Below are positions 29,192 to 37,334 of a stretch of 64,000 nucleotides of DNA, one piece after another. How positions within the stretch are numbered: the stretch's first letter is position 1; the number at the start of each line of letters is the position of its first letter. The notes under the pieces were generated by a model. That model searched no databases. It worked only from the letters and a program-made list of their open reading frames with translations, and was not told the DNA's origin. Origin of the DNA: Bacteroidota bacterium (GTDB lineage: Bacteria > Bacteroidota > Bacteroidia > Chitinophagales > Chitinophagaceae); contig JAEWKK010000030.1 in the NCBI GenBank assembly GCA_023386045.1, positions 62,001 to 126,000 of the forward strand, read 5' to 3'. Both the position numbers and the translations under genes were made by a program.

Positions 29192-29280
29192 TACCCTTGA
29201 GACCTGATTAACTTCGAAGAGATATTCTCTATAAAATGTAAAGTTTGAGAAAGCCCCCGTATTTCTACGGGGGCTCCTTT
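29192..29280 (+). ncRNA. Candidate small RNA between site A and a strong terminator
   Basis: TACCCTTG (29192-29199) matches the Bacteroidota -7 element TAnnTTTG at five of its six fixed positions. Downstream lie a perfect small hairpin AGAGA-TAT-TCTCT (29218-29230) and a strong terminator (29252-29280), giving a predicted transcript of about 75 nt starting near 29206. No ORF of note lies inside. The alternative is that this is simply the 3' UTR of the upstream surface protein gene. Inference only. Confidence 0.3.
29252..29280 (+). terminator. Strong rightward terminator
   Basis: Stem AGCCCCCGT / ACGGGGGCT (29252-29260, 29267-29275), 6-base loop, then CCTTTTT. The T-run lies on the + strand side, so it serves the upstream gene and/or the candidate small RNA. 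Confidence 0.88.
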
Positions 29281-29308
29281 TTACACATAAGAGAACCTAA
29301 TAACCCTT

Positions 29309-30928
29309 TTATTTACTGTCGCCTTGCTGCGACTGAATGTCTTTCTCGAGAATGCTGATATATTTTTTAGCGCTTTCGTTTTCAGGATCTACTTCAAGCA
29401 CTTTCTCAAAATAACCTATGGCTTCCTTATAATCTTTTTGTGTATTGGCTTCATAGGCTGCCATATAACCAAAAGCTTCTGCCATCCATTTTTTATAATT
29501 GGAATTGCTGGTGTCTTTGGCAAGCACTTCTACCAGTTTATTATAATAGGGTACGGCCAGTCCGTCCTTCATGTCTTTGTCAAGCGCAACATTGGCTCTT
29601 GCCTGCCAGTAATAGCCAAAGCTTTGCTCGGGATACTTGCCTACATATACGCCAAATACAGAATCCGCTTTTTTGTAATCAGAAGAAAGATAATGAGCCA
29701 GTCCCCAGTTGAACAGATCAACATTGGTGGCCTTGTCGTTTCCTGTATAGTATTTTTCGAGCCACAGAGCCTGTGAAGCATAATCTTTTTCAGCCTTCGC
29801 GTTATTGGACAGTCGCTTGTAATAATCATACTTAGCCTCTGGTTCTTTTACCAGAGCAATGGCCTTCATGATATAATAATTAGAAGAGTCCGTACCTGCG
29901 GCTTTTGACAAATCAGCCATTAATTCAAAATCCTTTGCAAGGAAATTGGAATCAGCTTCAGTTGTAAAATACTGGTGCATATAATTCGAAGCCATGGCCG
30001 AATCTTGCAGGCCGGCATAAGAGTAGGCCATCAATTTAAATATGCGCGGCTTGGCTTTTTCCTTTTGAACTTCCAGGATGTGACCTGCTGTGCTGAGGGC
30101 CTTGGTGTAATCCTTATTCAGGTATTCCATATCTGCCAGGTCGTATTCACGCTGAATGGTGGAGTCGGAAGCTGCCAGGTACTGGTTGAAATAATTCATC
30201 GCCTGCGCCGGGTCATAATAAAAATGATAGGCATAAAGCTGGTAAAGTGAAGGCGCATAAGCTGCATCTGATCCAACAGCCTTGCTGAAATAATCCAGAT
30301 AAAGATTTTTGCTTTTCTGCGCAAGAAAGATCAGTCCCAGCTTGTGGTTGGCTGCTGCATAATTGCTGTTATACCCCAGCGCTTTATTGTAAGCCTCATA
30401 GGCCGATGAGCCATTACCCTGTTTTAAATACGCGTCTCCTGATAATACATGAATGGCAGGATTGTTCTTGTCTTTTTTGAGTGCTTTTTCAATCAGTTCA
30501 TGCGCAAGGGCCAAATCCCCGTTTTTGTTTTCCACCTGCGCCTGCGCCACTGCTAATAAAACGCCAACATTTTTATGTTTGGTTTTATCCAGCGCTTCAT
30601 CAAATAAGATTTTGGCGCTGTCCTTTTTATTAAGACCCATTAGGGCATAACCATTGGCGGCCATGAACAGGGGTTCATCTTTTACAGCTGGAGGCGCATT
30701 GTAAACTACCTGTGCTGCCTGCTGATCTTTTTCCTGGAGACTTAAAGCACGTACGAGTCCGTACCAGGCTGCTTCATTTTCAATGTCTTTTTCTAAAACA
30801 TTCTGAAAAGTATTTTCAGCCGAGGCATAACGTTCATAATATAAATGCCGGTTGCCCTCATCCACTGTCTGTGATTTCAGCGTGAGGCCGGCTACTGTTG
30901 TAATAATGAATAAGATTGTTTTCTTCAT
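29309..30928 (-). CDS. Secreted or periplasmic TPR-repeat protein
   Basis: 539 residues with a signal peptide (MKKTILFIITTVAGLTLKSQ). The rest is alpha-helical with tandem 34-residue repeats. Clear TPR consensus units include YYERYASAENTFQNVLEKDIENEAAWYG (about 29-56), NPAIHVLSGDAYLKQGNGSSAYEAYNKAL (about 155-185) and the last one, KEAIGYFEKVLEVDPENESAKKYI (about 500-525). It is a scaffold for protein-protein contacts; the partner is unknown. It follows the Usp gene with an 11-bp gap on the same strand, so the two form an operon under site C. Confidence 0.85.
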   Translation of the reverse strand: MKKTILFIITTVAGLTLKSQTVDEGNRHLYYERYASAENTFQNVLEKDIENEAAWYGLVRALSLQEKDQQAAQVVYNAPPAVKDEPLFMAANGYALMGLNKKDSAKILFDEALDKTKHKNVGVLLAVAQAQVENKNGDLALAHELIEKALKKDKNNPAIHVLSGDAYLKQGNGSSAYEAYNKALGYNSNYAAANHKLGLIFLAQKSKNLYLDYFSKAVGSDAAYAPSLYQLYAYHFYYDPAQAMNYFNQYLAASDSTIQREYDLADMEYLNKDYTKALSTAGHILEVQKEKAKPRIFKLMAYSYAGLQDSAMASNYMHQYFTTEADSNFLAKDFELMADLSKAAGTDSSNYYIMKAIALVKEPEAKYDYYKRLSNNAKAEKDYASQALWLEKYYTGNDKATNVDLFNWGLAHYLSSDYKKADSVFGVYVGKYPEQSFGYYWQARANVALDKDMKDGLAVPYYNKLVEVLAKDTSNSNYKKWMAEAFGYMAAYEANTQKDYKEAIGYFEKVLEVDPENESAKKYISILEKDIQSQQGDSK

Positions 30929-30939
30929 GTGTTCTCTTT

Positions 30940-31791
30940 TTATGTGAGTGATTCTATAGGAGGTTGGACAGTTAATACCTGCACTTTTGAATAAGAAGGC
31001 AAAATATCGCTGATCTGCCTGTTGGGCCAGCCAATCCTTGTCTCTGCTTCCTGTTGAAGTAACAGGGTGTCCGCATTGATCTTTTCAGCATAAGCCAGCA
31101 GGGCTTTGGGATGATTGCTTCCATGGAGCACAGCGTGTTCCACCGGGCATTGCAAAACAGTTTTCAACCATTGATATAATTGTATCAGTGTAGCCGATGA
31201 TTGACCCACATCATTGCCCCTGGTAAAACAAACCAGGTGAACCCTCAGTCTTTGTTTTTTACAAAGCGTGGAAAGGATCTCCATTTTTTTCTTTGGGATG
31301 GCTTCTTTTACTGGAACGATAATGGTCCGGATCTGGTTGTGGAGAGATCCAGGCTTCACCATAAGAACAGCGCTGCCTGTATGTTCCGAAATTTCATTGG
31401 GATCGATCGTATTCAAAAACGGCAGCCAGTTGTGATGCGAGGTCTTACCAATGATCACCAGGTCTGCCTGCAGCCTTTTTGCTTTTGCAATTACTGAAAG
31501 CTGAATGTTTGATTCCCTGGCAATCCAGCAGCAAACTGATACGCCTGGAAGCGTTCCTTCAATCATCTCTTTCCATTGCTGCAGTTTCCTGTCTGGAGCT
31601 ATGGAAAGATTTGGCCTGGATGATCTGATCCTTATATAATCCGAGTAGTGAAAGGAGCTTCCATTTTCAACATGAAAGAGGTGAATGGTGGTGCTCCCGG
31701 GCAGGGCCAGGTCAATGGCTTTTTTGATAGCCACTTCAGTGTTGATCGTAAAATCTACTGGGATCAATATGGTTGTAAATGCTGATGCCAT
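30940..31791 (-). CDS. Universal stress protein family, two tandem Usp domains
   Basis: 283 residues from ATG 31791 (MASAFTTILIPVDFT), the usual Usp N-terminus; an in-frame ATG at 31827 would add 12 residues but lies upstream of a perfect TAGATTTG promoter element. The first domain runs to about 145 and ends in VIIGKTSHHNWLPF..GSAVLMVKPG. The second, more degenerate, starts near IRTIIVPVKEAI. The G-x2-G-x9-G(S/T) ATP loop is not intact in either half, so ATP binding is doubtful. First gene of the Usp-TPR operon, divergent from the response regulator. Confidence 0.87.
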   Translation of the reverse strand: MASAFTTILIPVDFTINTEVAIKKAIDLALPGSTTIHLFHVENGSSFHYSDYIRIRSSRPNLSIAPDRKLQQWKEMIEGTLPGVSVCCWIARESNIQLSVIAKAKRLQADLVIIGKTSHHNWLPFLNTIDPNEISEHTGSAVLMVKPGSLHNQIRTIIVPVKEAIPKKKMEILSTLCKKQRLRVHLVCFTRGNDVGQSSATLIQLYQWLKTVLQCPVEHAVLHGSNHPKALLAYAEKINADTLLLQQEAETRIGWPNRQISDILPSYSKVQVLTVQPPIESLT

Positions 31792-31800
31792 GCTTAAGTT

Positions 31801-31808
31801 CAAATCTA
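31801..31808 (-). promoter_or_regulatory. Consensus -7 promoter element for the Usp-TPR operon
   Basis: TAGATTTG on the minus strand matches TAnnTTTG, the Bacteroidota -7 element, exactly. Its closeness to ATG 31791 would give a very short 5' leader, so translation may be leaderless or the real start may be elsewhere. Confidence 0.5.
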
Positions 31809-31818
31809 TCCCTGTATA

Positions 31819-31858
31819 ATTAATCATTGATTAATTTGGAATTAGAAAAAGATTAGAA
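31819..31858 (-). promoter_or_regulatory. Site C: four 11-bp-phased TAAT repeats in the Usp/response-regulator divergent region
   Basis: On the minus strand: TTCTAAT (31858-31852), TTCTAAT (31847-31841), AATTAAT (31836-31830) and GATTAAT (31825-31819), each exactly 11 bp from the next. The layout equals a PhoB-type box (7-bp repeat plus 4-bp spacer). It lies between the Usp-TPR operon and the two-component operon, so it could control both and give autoregulation. Confidence 0.6.
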
Positions 31859-31917
31859 CCGCTCTTAACAAATCCGGATTTGCGTTGTTGCTGCTGAAGT
31901 TTGTAAATTGCCATGCT

Positions 31918-32610
31918 ATGGATGAAAGAAAGATCCTTATTGTAGAAGATGAAAGAAAGATTGCGGACACCCTTAAAATGGGACTGGAAGAACATGGTTA
32001 TTATGTGGAAGTTGCCTATGATGGAAATATAGGCTGGAAGATGTTCGAGATGCATTCTTACAATCTTGTTGTGCTGGATATCAATCTTCCGGGCACCAAT
32101 GGTTATGAGCTTTGCAAGATGATAAGGGCTTCCAACCTGCAAATCCCTGTGATCATGCTTACTGCACTTTCAACACTAAACGATAAGATCGAAGGTTATG
32201 ATGCCGGTGCTGATGATTATGTGATCAAACCATTTGAATTCAGGGAGCTGCTGATGAAGATCCGTGTGCTTCTGAAAAGATCTACTTCACAACACATGCC
32301 CGTAGGTAATGTTCTCAAGGGCGGTGACCTTGAAATGAACCTTGACAGCAAGGAAGTAAAAAGGGAAGGTAAGCTGATAAATCTCACCGCAAAAGAATTC
32401 CAGCTGCTGGAGTATTTGCTTCGCAATAAAAACAAAGTGGTATCAAGGGCTGATATCGCAGTTAATGTCTGGGATATTGATTTTGATACCAATACCAATG
32501 TGATTGATGTGTACATCAATTATCTGCGCAATAAAGTTGATAAGCCTTTTGACCAGAAACTAATACAGACACAGGTGGGGATGGGATATGTTTTAAAAGA
32601 AAACGGTTGA
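31918..32610 (+). CDS. OmpR/PhoB-type response regulator
   Basis: 230 residues from ATG 31918 (MDERKILIVEDE); the open frame starts 11 codons earlier without receiver similarity. The receiver domain (1-120) has the acidic pair E10-D11, phospho-acceptor Asp54 in VVLDINLPG and the conserved Lys in DYVIKPFEF. The C-terminal winged helix (about 130-228: LTAKEFQLLEYLLRNKNKVVSR, IDVYINYLRNKVD, GMGYVL) is a Trans_reg_C DNA-binding domain, a class that binds direct repeats with 10-11-bp spacing. It is separated from its kinase by one base (TGA-T-ATG). It is the prime candidate to bind sites A-D. Confidence 0.95.
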   Translation: MDERKILIVEDERKIADTLKMGLEEHGYYVEVAYDGNIGWKMFEMHSYNLVVLDINLPGTNGYELCKMIRASNLQIPVIMLTALSTLNDKIEGYDAGADDYVIKPFEFRELLMKIRVLLKRSTSQHMPVGNVLKGGDLEMNLDSKEVKREGKLINLTAKEFQLLEYLLRNKNKVVSRADIAVNVWDIDFDTNTNVIDVYINYLRNKVDKPFDQKLIQTQVGMGYVLKENG

Positions 32611-32611
32611 T

Positions 32612-34003
32612 ATGCCAGTCCGCCTACGCATTACCTTTTTGTTTTCACTGCTGGTATTCATCATTCTTGGACTGGTATGCTCTGGCGTTTATTATTTCTT
32701 TTATACTGCCCGTGTTAACAATATCACGCAAAGACTTACCAACAGGGCTATTACTACGGCAAGGCTGTTGAGCCAGGAAGAAATTTTTGACCAGCACCTG
32801 GTGCAACAAATTGATTCACTTACCACCATTTCTTTAAAAAACAAATCAGTACAGGCTTACGATTATCAGAATACCAAGATCTATAATTACAGTGACAGGC
32901 CAGGAGATACCATTGATGTTAAGCAGGAAATTCTGGATGATGCCCGTGTGAAAGGAAAAAAGTTTTTTAGCCAGGATGAGAAGGAGGTCATCGCCCTTCA
33001 CTATACCGATAATAATTCCAGGATCGTGATCGTGGTTGCAGCCGAAGACAGGGAAGGACGTGAAAACCTTCGCAGCTTATTAAATATCCTGCTTTTGAGT
33101 TTCCTGGTAGGAAATATTTTTGTTTTGGTAGCAGGTTATATTTTCTCAACCGGCCTTTTACAACCCGTAAAGAAAATCGCAGAAGATGTAACCGAGATCT
33201 CTGCACAGAACCTGGCAAGACGCATTGAAACAGGAAACAGCAAGGATGAATGGTACCATCTTTCTTCCACTCTTAATGAATTGCTGAATCGCCTGCAGGA
33301 AAGCTTCGAGTTGCAAAGGCGATTTATTTCAAATGCCTCCCACGAACTTTCAACACCACTGACTTCAATTTCCAGCCAGCTGGAGGTAGCGCTTCAAAGA
33401 GAAAGAGATGCGGAAGCCTATCGCAAGGTTATGTCTTCCATTTACCAGGACGTACAGCATATGAGCAAGCTCACACAGACCTTGCTTGAATTTGCAAAAG
33501 CATCGGGAGATCCCGGTGGTTTGGAGATCAACCTGATCCGTATTGATGAGATAATAATGAAGTTGCCGGCTGAGCTGGTAAAGATCAATAAAGATTATTC
33601 GGTAAAACTTCAGTTTGAAGAATTGCCTGATGAAGAAGAGCAGCTATTTGTATTTGGAAATGAAGCGCTGCTTACAACTGCTTTGAGGAATATCGTGGTA
33701 AATGCCTGCAAATATTCTTCCGACCACCAGGCTACCATTGGATTATCTGTAAAAGACCGGATGATCAAACTCTGGGTGAAGGATAACGGGAAAGGCATAC
33801 CCAGGCAGGAGCTTGATAATATCTTCCAGCCTTTCTACCGTGTGGAAGAAAGCAGGTCGGAGGGCGGCTTTGGGCTGGGTCTTTCACTGGCCGAACGCAT
33901 CATAAAGCTGCACAAAGGATCCATCAGTGTGCAATCAGAATCAGGGAAGGGTACGGTATTTATGATTCTTTTACCACCGGCCGGACACCTCACACAATCA
34001 TAA
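32612..34003 (+). CDS. Sensor histidine kinase, HAMP-HisKA-HATPase
   Basis: 463 residues. Membrane segments at about 7-30 and 160-182 enclose a periplasmic sensor of about 130 residues with no recognised fold. A HAMP linker (about 183-235) follows, then HisKA with the H-box FISNASHELSTPLTSIS, the N-box (NIVVNACKYSS) and the G boxes (VKDNGKGIP, GFGLGLSLAERI). All catalytic elements are intact. The ATG lies one base after the regulator stop, so the pair is translationally coupled. It resembles CusS/QseC-type kinases in layout; the signal is unknown, but the neighbours (Usp, trehalose, antiporter) suggest an envelope, osmotic or energy stress cue. Confidence 0.95.
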   Translation: MPVRLRITFLFSLLVFIILGLVCSGVYYFFYTARVNNITQRLTNRAITTARLLSQEEIFDQHLVQQIDSLTTISLKNKSVQAYDYQNTKIYNYSDRPGDTIDVKQEILDDARVKGKKFFSQDEKEVIALHYTDNNSRIVIVVAAEDREGRENLRSLLNILLLSFLVGNIFVLVAGYIFSTGLLQPVKKIAEDVTEISAQNLARRIETGNSKDEWYHLSSTLNELLNRLQESFELQRRFISNASHELSTPLTSISSQLEVALQRERDAEAYRKVMSSIYQDVQHMSKLTQTLLEFAKASGDPGGLEINLIRIDEIIMKLPAELVKINKDYSVKLQFEELPDEEEQLFVFGNEALLTTALRNIVVNACKYSSDHQATIGLSVKDRMIKLWVKDNGKGIPRQELDNIFQPFYRVEESRSEGGFGLGLSLAERIIKLHKGSISVQSESGKGTVFMILLPPAGHLTQS

Positions 34004-34032
34004 TTCTAATACCATTCTAATCCGGGCCTAAT
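34004..34032 (+). promoter_or_regulatory. Site B: three 11-bp-phased TTCTAAT-like repeats
   Basis: TTCTAAT at 34004-34010 and 34015-34021, and GCCTAAT at 34026-34032, all exactly 11 bp apart. The site begins at the base after the kinase stop codon and precedes the small membrane protein-Usp operon. Confidence 0.6.
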
Positions 34033-34050
34033 GCCATCTTTAATCAGTTT

Positions 34051-34305
34051 TTGCAACTTGCTGTTGTGAAGAAGGCATTCTCAAGGTTCAATCATTATTT
34101 TTTTTTGTTGATTACCAGTTCGGCGGTGATTCTGTTTGTAATATCCGGTTTGCTTTACCAGCAGAATTCAACCTTTAAAAAAGAGAACAGGAAATTGATT
34201 ATAGCAAATGATTCCATCATTTCTGTAAATATAGAATTGAAGAATGCGCTGATAGATAAAAATAATGGTGGAAGAAAAACAGCTTCCGCCAGGATTAAAG
34301 ATTAA
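34051..34305 (+). CDS. Small single-pass membrane protein with coiled-coil tail
   Basis: 84 residues if TTG 34051 is used, 79 if GTG 34066; there is no in-frame ATG, so the start is uncertain. A basic N-terminus is followed by one membrane helix (about 18-39, FLLITSSAVILFVISGLLY) and a short heptad-rich segment (40-70). The layout resembles FtsL/FtsB-like bitopic proteins, but no family is recognised. It ends 5 bp before the Usp gene and probably shares its mRNA downstream of site B. Confidence 0.6.
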   Translation: MQLAVVKKAFSRFNHYFFLLITSSAVILFVISGLLYQQNSTFKKENRKLIIANDSIISVNIELKNALIDKNNGGRKTASARIKD

Positions 34306-34310
34306 TTACA

Positions 34311-35165
34311 ATGCTGCCCTACACCATACGAAAAATTATTGTTCCCATCGATCTGAGTGAAACATCTCTCAATGCACTGGATACAGCAGTGGCTCTTGCT
34401 AAAAAACACAAAGCCTCATTGCTGATGCTGAATGTAATTGAGTCAGGTTTTGAATTTTTGACCGATGGAGGTGGATTTTCATCTTTTACCAATCTTTCCA
34501 ATTCAGCAGACGTGCTTTCGGCGCTGGCAGGAACCATTCAGCACACGCATAACATTGTTCCCAAAGTGATCCAGGAAGAAGGCCATGTAAGCCAGGTGAT
34601 ACTTAAGACAACCTTATTGCAACAGGCTGATCTCATCGTGATCGGTACCCATGGAGCTTCTGGCTACCGTGATGGATTTATTGGAAGCAATACCTACAGT
34701 ATCATCAAGCATTCTACCTGCCCGGTTCTGACCATTCCACCCAAAAGAAAATTTCTTTCTTTCCGCAAGGTGATGTTTCCTATTCGACCTGTAGCTGGTG
34801 CCTTGTCACGTTATGATGTAGTGAGCCAGTTTATTGCTCCCAATGCATCGCTGGAAGTAGTAGGACTTTCTTTCAGAAGAATGGAAACTGATACCAGTGT
34901 GTTAGAGAAGATCCTTGAAGAAGTAAAAGATCAGCTGGAAATGGGCAGGATCACCACCAGAACGGCCTGGGGCAACGGCAATACCATTTCCGAAGACGTA
35001 TTGACATATATGCATAAATCCTTTCCTGACCTGGTGGTTATCACTTCAGTGCTGGACGTTACTCCCAAGCCTAATTTTATTGGTCCGCACACGCAAAAGA
35101 TCATGAATTGTTCCAAAGTGCCGGTGCTAAGCATCAAGCGTGTGGGCATTCATGCGATGGCCTGA
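34311..35165 (+). CDS. Universal stress protein, tandem Usp domains with intact ATP motif
   Basis: 284 residues in two Usp halves (about 5-145 and 150-280). The first half has the canonical ATP-binding pattern G-x2-G-x9-G-S-N in GTHGASGYRDGFIGSN, so it should bind ATP, unlike the paralogue at 30940-31791. The second half has lost the motif (VITSVLDVTPKPNFIGPHT). It is cytoplasmic and usually induced on starvation or stress. It ends one base before the stop of the convergent antiporter gene. Site B lies upstream of the operon. Confidence 0.93.
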   Translation: MLPYTIRKIIVPIDLSETSLNALDTAVALAKKHKASLLMLNVIESGFEFLTDGGGFSSFTNLSNSADVLSALAGTIQHTHNIVPKVIQEEGHVSQVILKTTLLQQADLIVIGTHGASGYRDGFIGSNTYSIIKHSTCPVLTIPPKRKFLSFRKVMFPIRPVAGALSRYDVVSQFIAPNASLEVVGLSFRRMETDTSVLEKILEEVKDQLEMGRITTRTAWGNGNTISEDVLTYMHKSFPDLVVITSVLDVTPKPNFIGPHTQKIMNCSKVPVLSIKRVGIHAMA

Positions 35166-35166
35166 T

Positions 35167-37326
35167 CTATTTTTTATTTTTAAACAGGTTGCCAAACCAA
35201 CCTTTGGCTTTTCCAACCAGGGCTGCATTGTCTGAGAAGGTTTGTGCCAGGCTGCTGTCAACATACTGAACATTGTCCATCTGTATTCCTCTTTCCACCT
35301 GCCTGGGATACAGCATGATAAAACTATTGGTCTTAAAATAATTGGAGAGATAGTAGGGGATCTTTTCAAGTGGTTCCTGGTAGGAGATATGGCCTTTCCG
35401 GGATGAAACAATAACGAGGAGGTCGTTCTTCTTCACTTCACGGGTAAAGATCAGGAAGTCCTCCCAGTTGCTGAACTCCTGCATGGTGATCTTATTCTCT
35501 ACTTTTTGCTGGTTTTTCTGATCATTTAATTCTTTGATCGTTTTAGGTGATGCATAAAACTCAAGACTAAGACCTGCTTCTCTTGCTATTAAAGCGAGTT
35601 TGGCAAACCAGTGACTGAAGCCGGGTTCCAGTTCTGCATTAGGTGTAACGGCAACCACCAGCCTGTTCAGGGTATTGAAGGGCTGAACTGATTTATAAAT
35701 AAAAACCGTTTCTGAAGTATGTTTTAGTATGCGATCGGCGATTGGGCCCAGGAAATTATCCTGGTGTGTTCCGTGATGCAATCCAATGAGAAGGTCGGTG
35801 ATATTTTTTTCCTTGAGGGTATAGATGATGCCATTGCTGATGTTGACATCAAACCTGGTAATGGGAGTAATGCTTTGTTCAGTGGCAGCTGCATGCCTGA
35901 CTGCATTTTCCAGCATCTTCCTGGCTATGTTCTCGGTTTTGTTTTCGTCATCACTGACGATGTTAAGGGCATAGACGGGACTATTACTTTGTTTGGATTT
36001 CAACATCAAACCAAAATCAATAAGTTCGGTTACAGTTTCAGGATAAGCTAGTGAAATCAGGATCCTGGTAGATTCATCTTCATTGCCTTTTGATACATTT
36101 TCTTCATCCAGTGCCAGTTGCCTGGAAGCTTTCTCCACAACAAAAGAACTGATGGTGCAGGTGACAAGGATCATGAGGATGGTGCCATTAAGAACGTCTT
36201 CATTCAGCAGACGTATGGGTTCGCCCGCAGCAGTTTCACCAATAATGATATTATAACCTACCAGGACGATGGCAAGAGTTGCGCCCACCCTTGCAGTACT
36301 TAAACCAAAGATCATCTGTCTTTCCTGGTTTGATAATCGAAAAGTTTTTTGAGTGATCACAGCTGCTATGTATTTGGAAAGGATGCCAAATACGATCATG
36401 ATCGCCGCTACCTCAAGCGCACCCCATCCCTTGAACAAAACACTGAAATCAACCAGCATTCCCACGCTGATCAAAAAAAATGGAATGAAAAAAGCATTAC
36501 CTACAAATTCAATGCGGTTCATCAGCGGGGAACTGTGAGGAATGAACCTGTTTAGTGAAAGACCCGCAAGAAAGGCGCCGATGATATGTTCCAGTCCGGC
36601 CAGTTCTGCAAGGAAGGCACCAAGGAAAACCATGGCCAGCACAAAAATATATTGCGATACAGGCTCTTCAAAATTCTTGAAGAACCACCTTGCAATAAGT
36701 GGGAAGATAAAGAAAACAATGAATCCGAAAATTGCTGTTGCAATGGCCAGCCTCACCCAAAACGATGAATCAATATCACCACGGGCCATGCCAGTTATAG
36801 CAGCCAGCACCAAAAGAGCAAGGATATCAGTAATGATTGTTCCTCCAATGGTTAAGGTTACTGAACGTATTCTTGATATACCATACTTGCTGGTAATGGG
36901 ATAGGCAAGTAGTGTATGTGAGGCAAACATAGTTGCCAGCAGAATAGAAGAAGGCAGGGAAAAACGCAGCAGGTAATAGGCTGCAGTAGTACCCAGTGCC
37001 ATGGGAACCAGGAAAGTAAAAATGCCAAACACAAAACTTTTGAAGCGGTTTTTCCTGAATTCTTCAAGATCTATTTCAAGTCCTGCAGTGAACATGATAT
37101 ACAGCAGGCCCACAGTTCCAAAAAGAACAATACTGCTGTCGCGCAATAAGAGATTCAAACCATACGGCCCAATGATCACACCGGCTACTATCAAACCAAT
37201 TATATGGGGAACCCTGATCCGGTTAAAAAGTATCGGGGCAAAAAGTATGATAAAAAGCACCAGTGAAAATATGATCACCGGGTTGCTTAGTGGTAAAGTG
37301 AAATCAAGGTCGCTTAATAGGTACAT
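35167..37326 (-). CDS. Na+(K+)/H+ antiporter (CPA2/KefB type) fused to Usp-like domains
   Basis: 719 residues. The first 390 form about 12 membrane helices of a cation/proton antiporter, with LAELAGLEHIIGAFLAGLSLNR and the helix containing GTIITDILALLVLAAITG, in which the Asp is a likely ion site. Residues about 405-560 and 565-700 are two cytoplasmic Usp-like domains (ILISLAYPETVTELIDFG, DLLIGLHHGTHQDNFLGPIADRILK), which usually sense nucleotides and gate transport. It exchanges monovalent cations for protons across the inner membrane for pH or ion homeostasis. It follows the coiled-coil lipoprotein gene by 8 bp. Confidence 0.92.
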   Translation of the reverse strand: MYLLSDLDFTLPLSNPVIIFSLVLFIILFAPILFNRIRVPHIIGLIVAGVIIGPYGLNLLLRDSSIVLFGTVGLLYIMFTAGLEIDLEEFRKNRFKSFVFGIFTFLVPMALGTTAAYYLLRFSLPSSILLATMFASHTLLAYPITSKYGISRIRSVTLTIGGTIITDILALLVLAAITGMARGDIDSSFWVRLAIATAIFGFIVFFIFPLIARWFFKNFEEPVSQYIFVLAMVFLGAFLAELAGLEHIIGAFLAGLSLNRFIPHSSPLMNRIEFVGNAFFIPFFLISVGMLVDFSVLFKGWGALEVAAIMIVFGILSKYIAAVITQKTFRLSNQERQMIFGLSTARVGATLAIVLVGYNIIIGETAAGEPIRLLNEDVLNGTILMILVTCTISSFVVEKASRQLALDEENVSKGNEDESTRILISLAYPETVTELIDFGLMLKSKQSNSPVYALNIVSDDENKTENIARKMLENAVRHAAATEQSITPITRFDVNISNGIIYTLKEKNITDLLIGLHHGTHQDNFLGPIADRILKHTSETVFIYKSVQPFNTLNRLVVAVTPNAELEPGFSHWFAKLALIAREAGLSLEFYASPKTIKELNDQKNQQKVENKITMQEFSNWEDFLIFTREVKKNDLLVIVSSRKGHISYQEPLEKIPYYLSNYFKTNSFIMLYPRQVERGIQMDNVQYVDSSLAQTFSDNAALVGKAKGWFGNLFKNKK

Positions 37327-37334
37327 GGTTCTTC

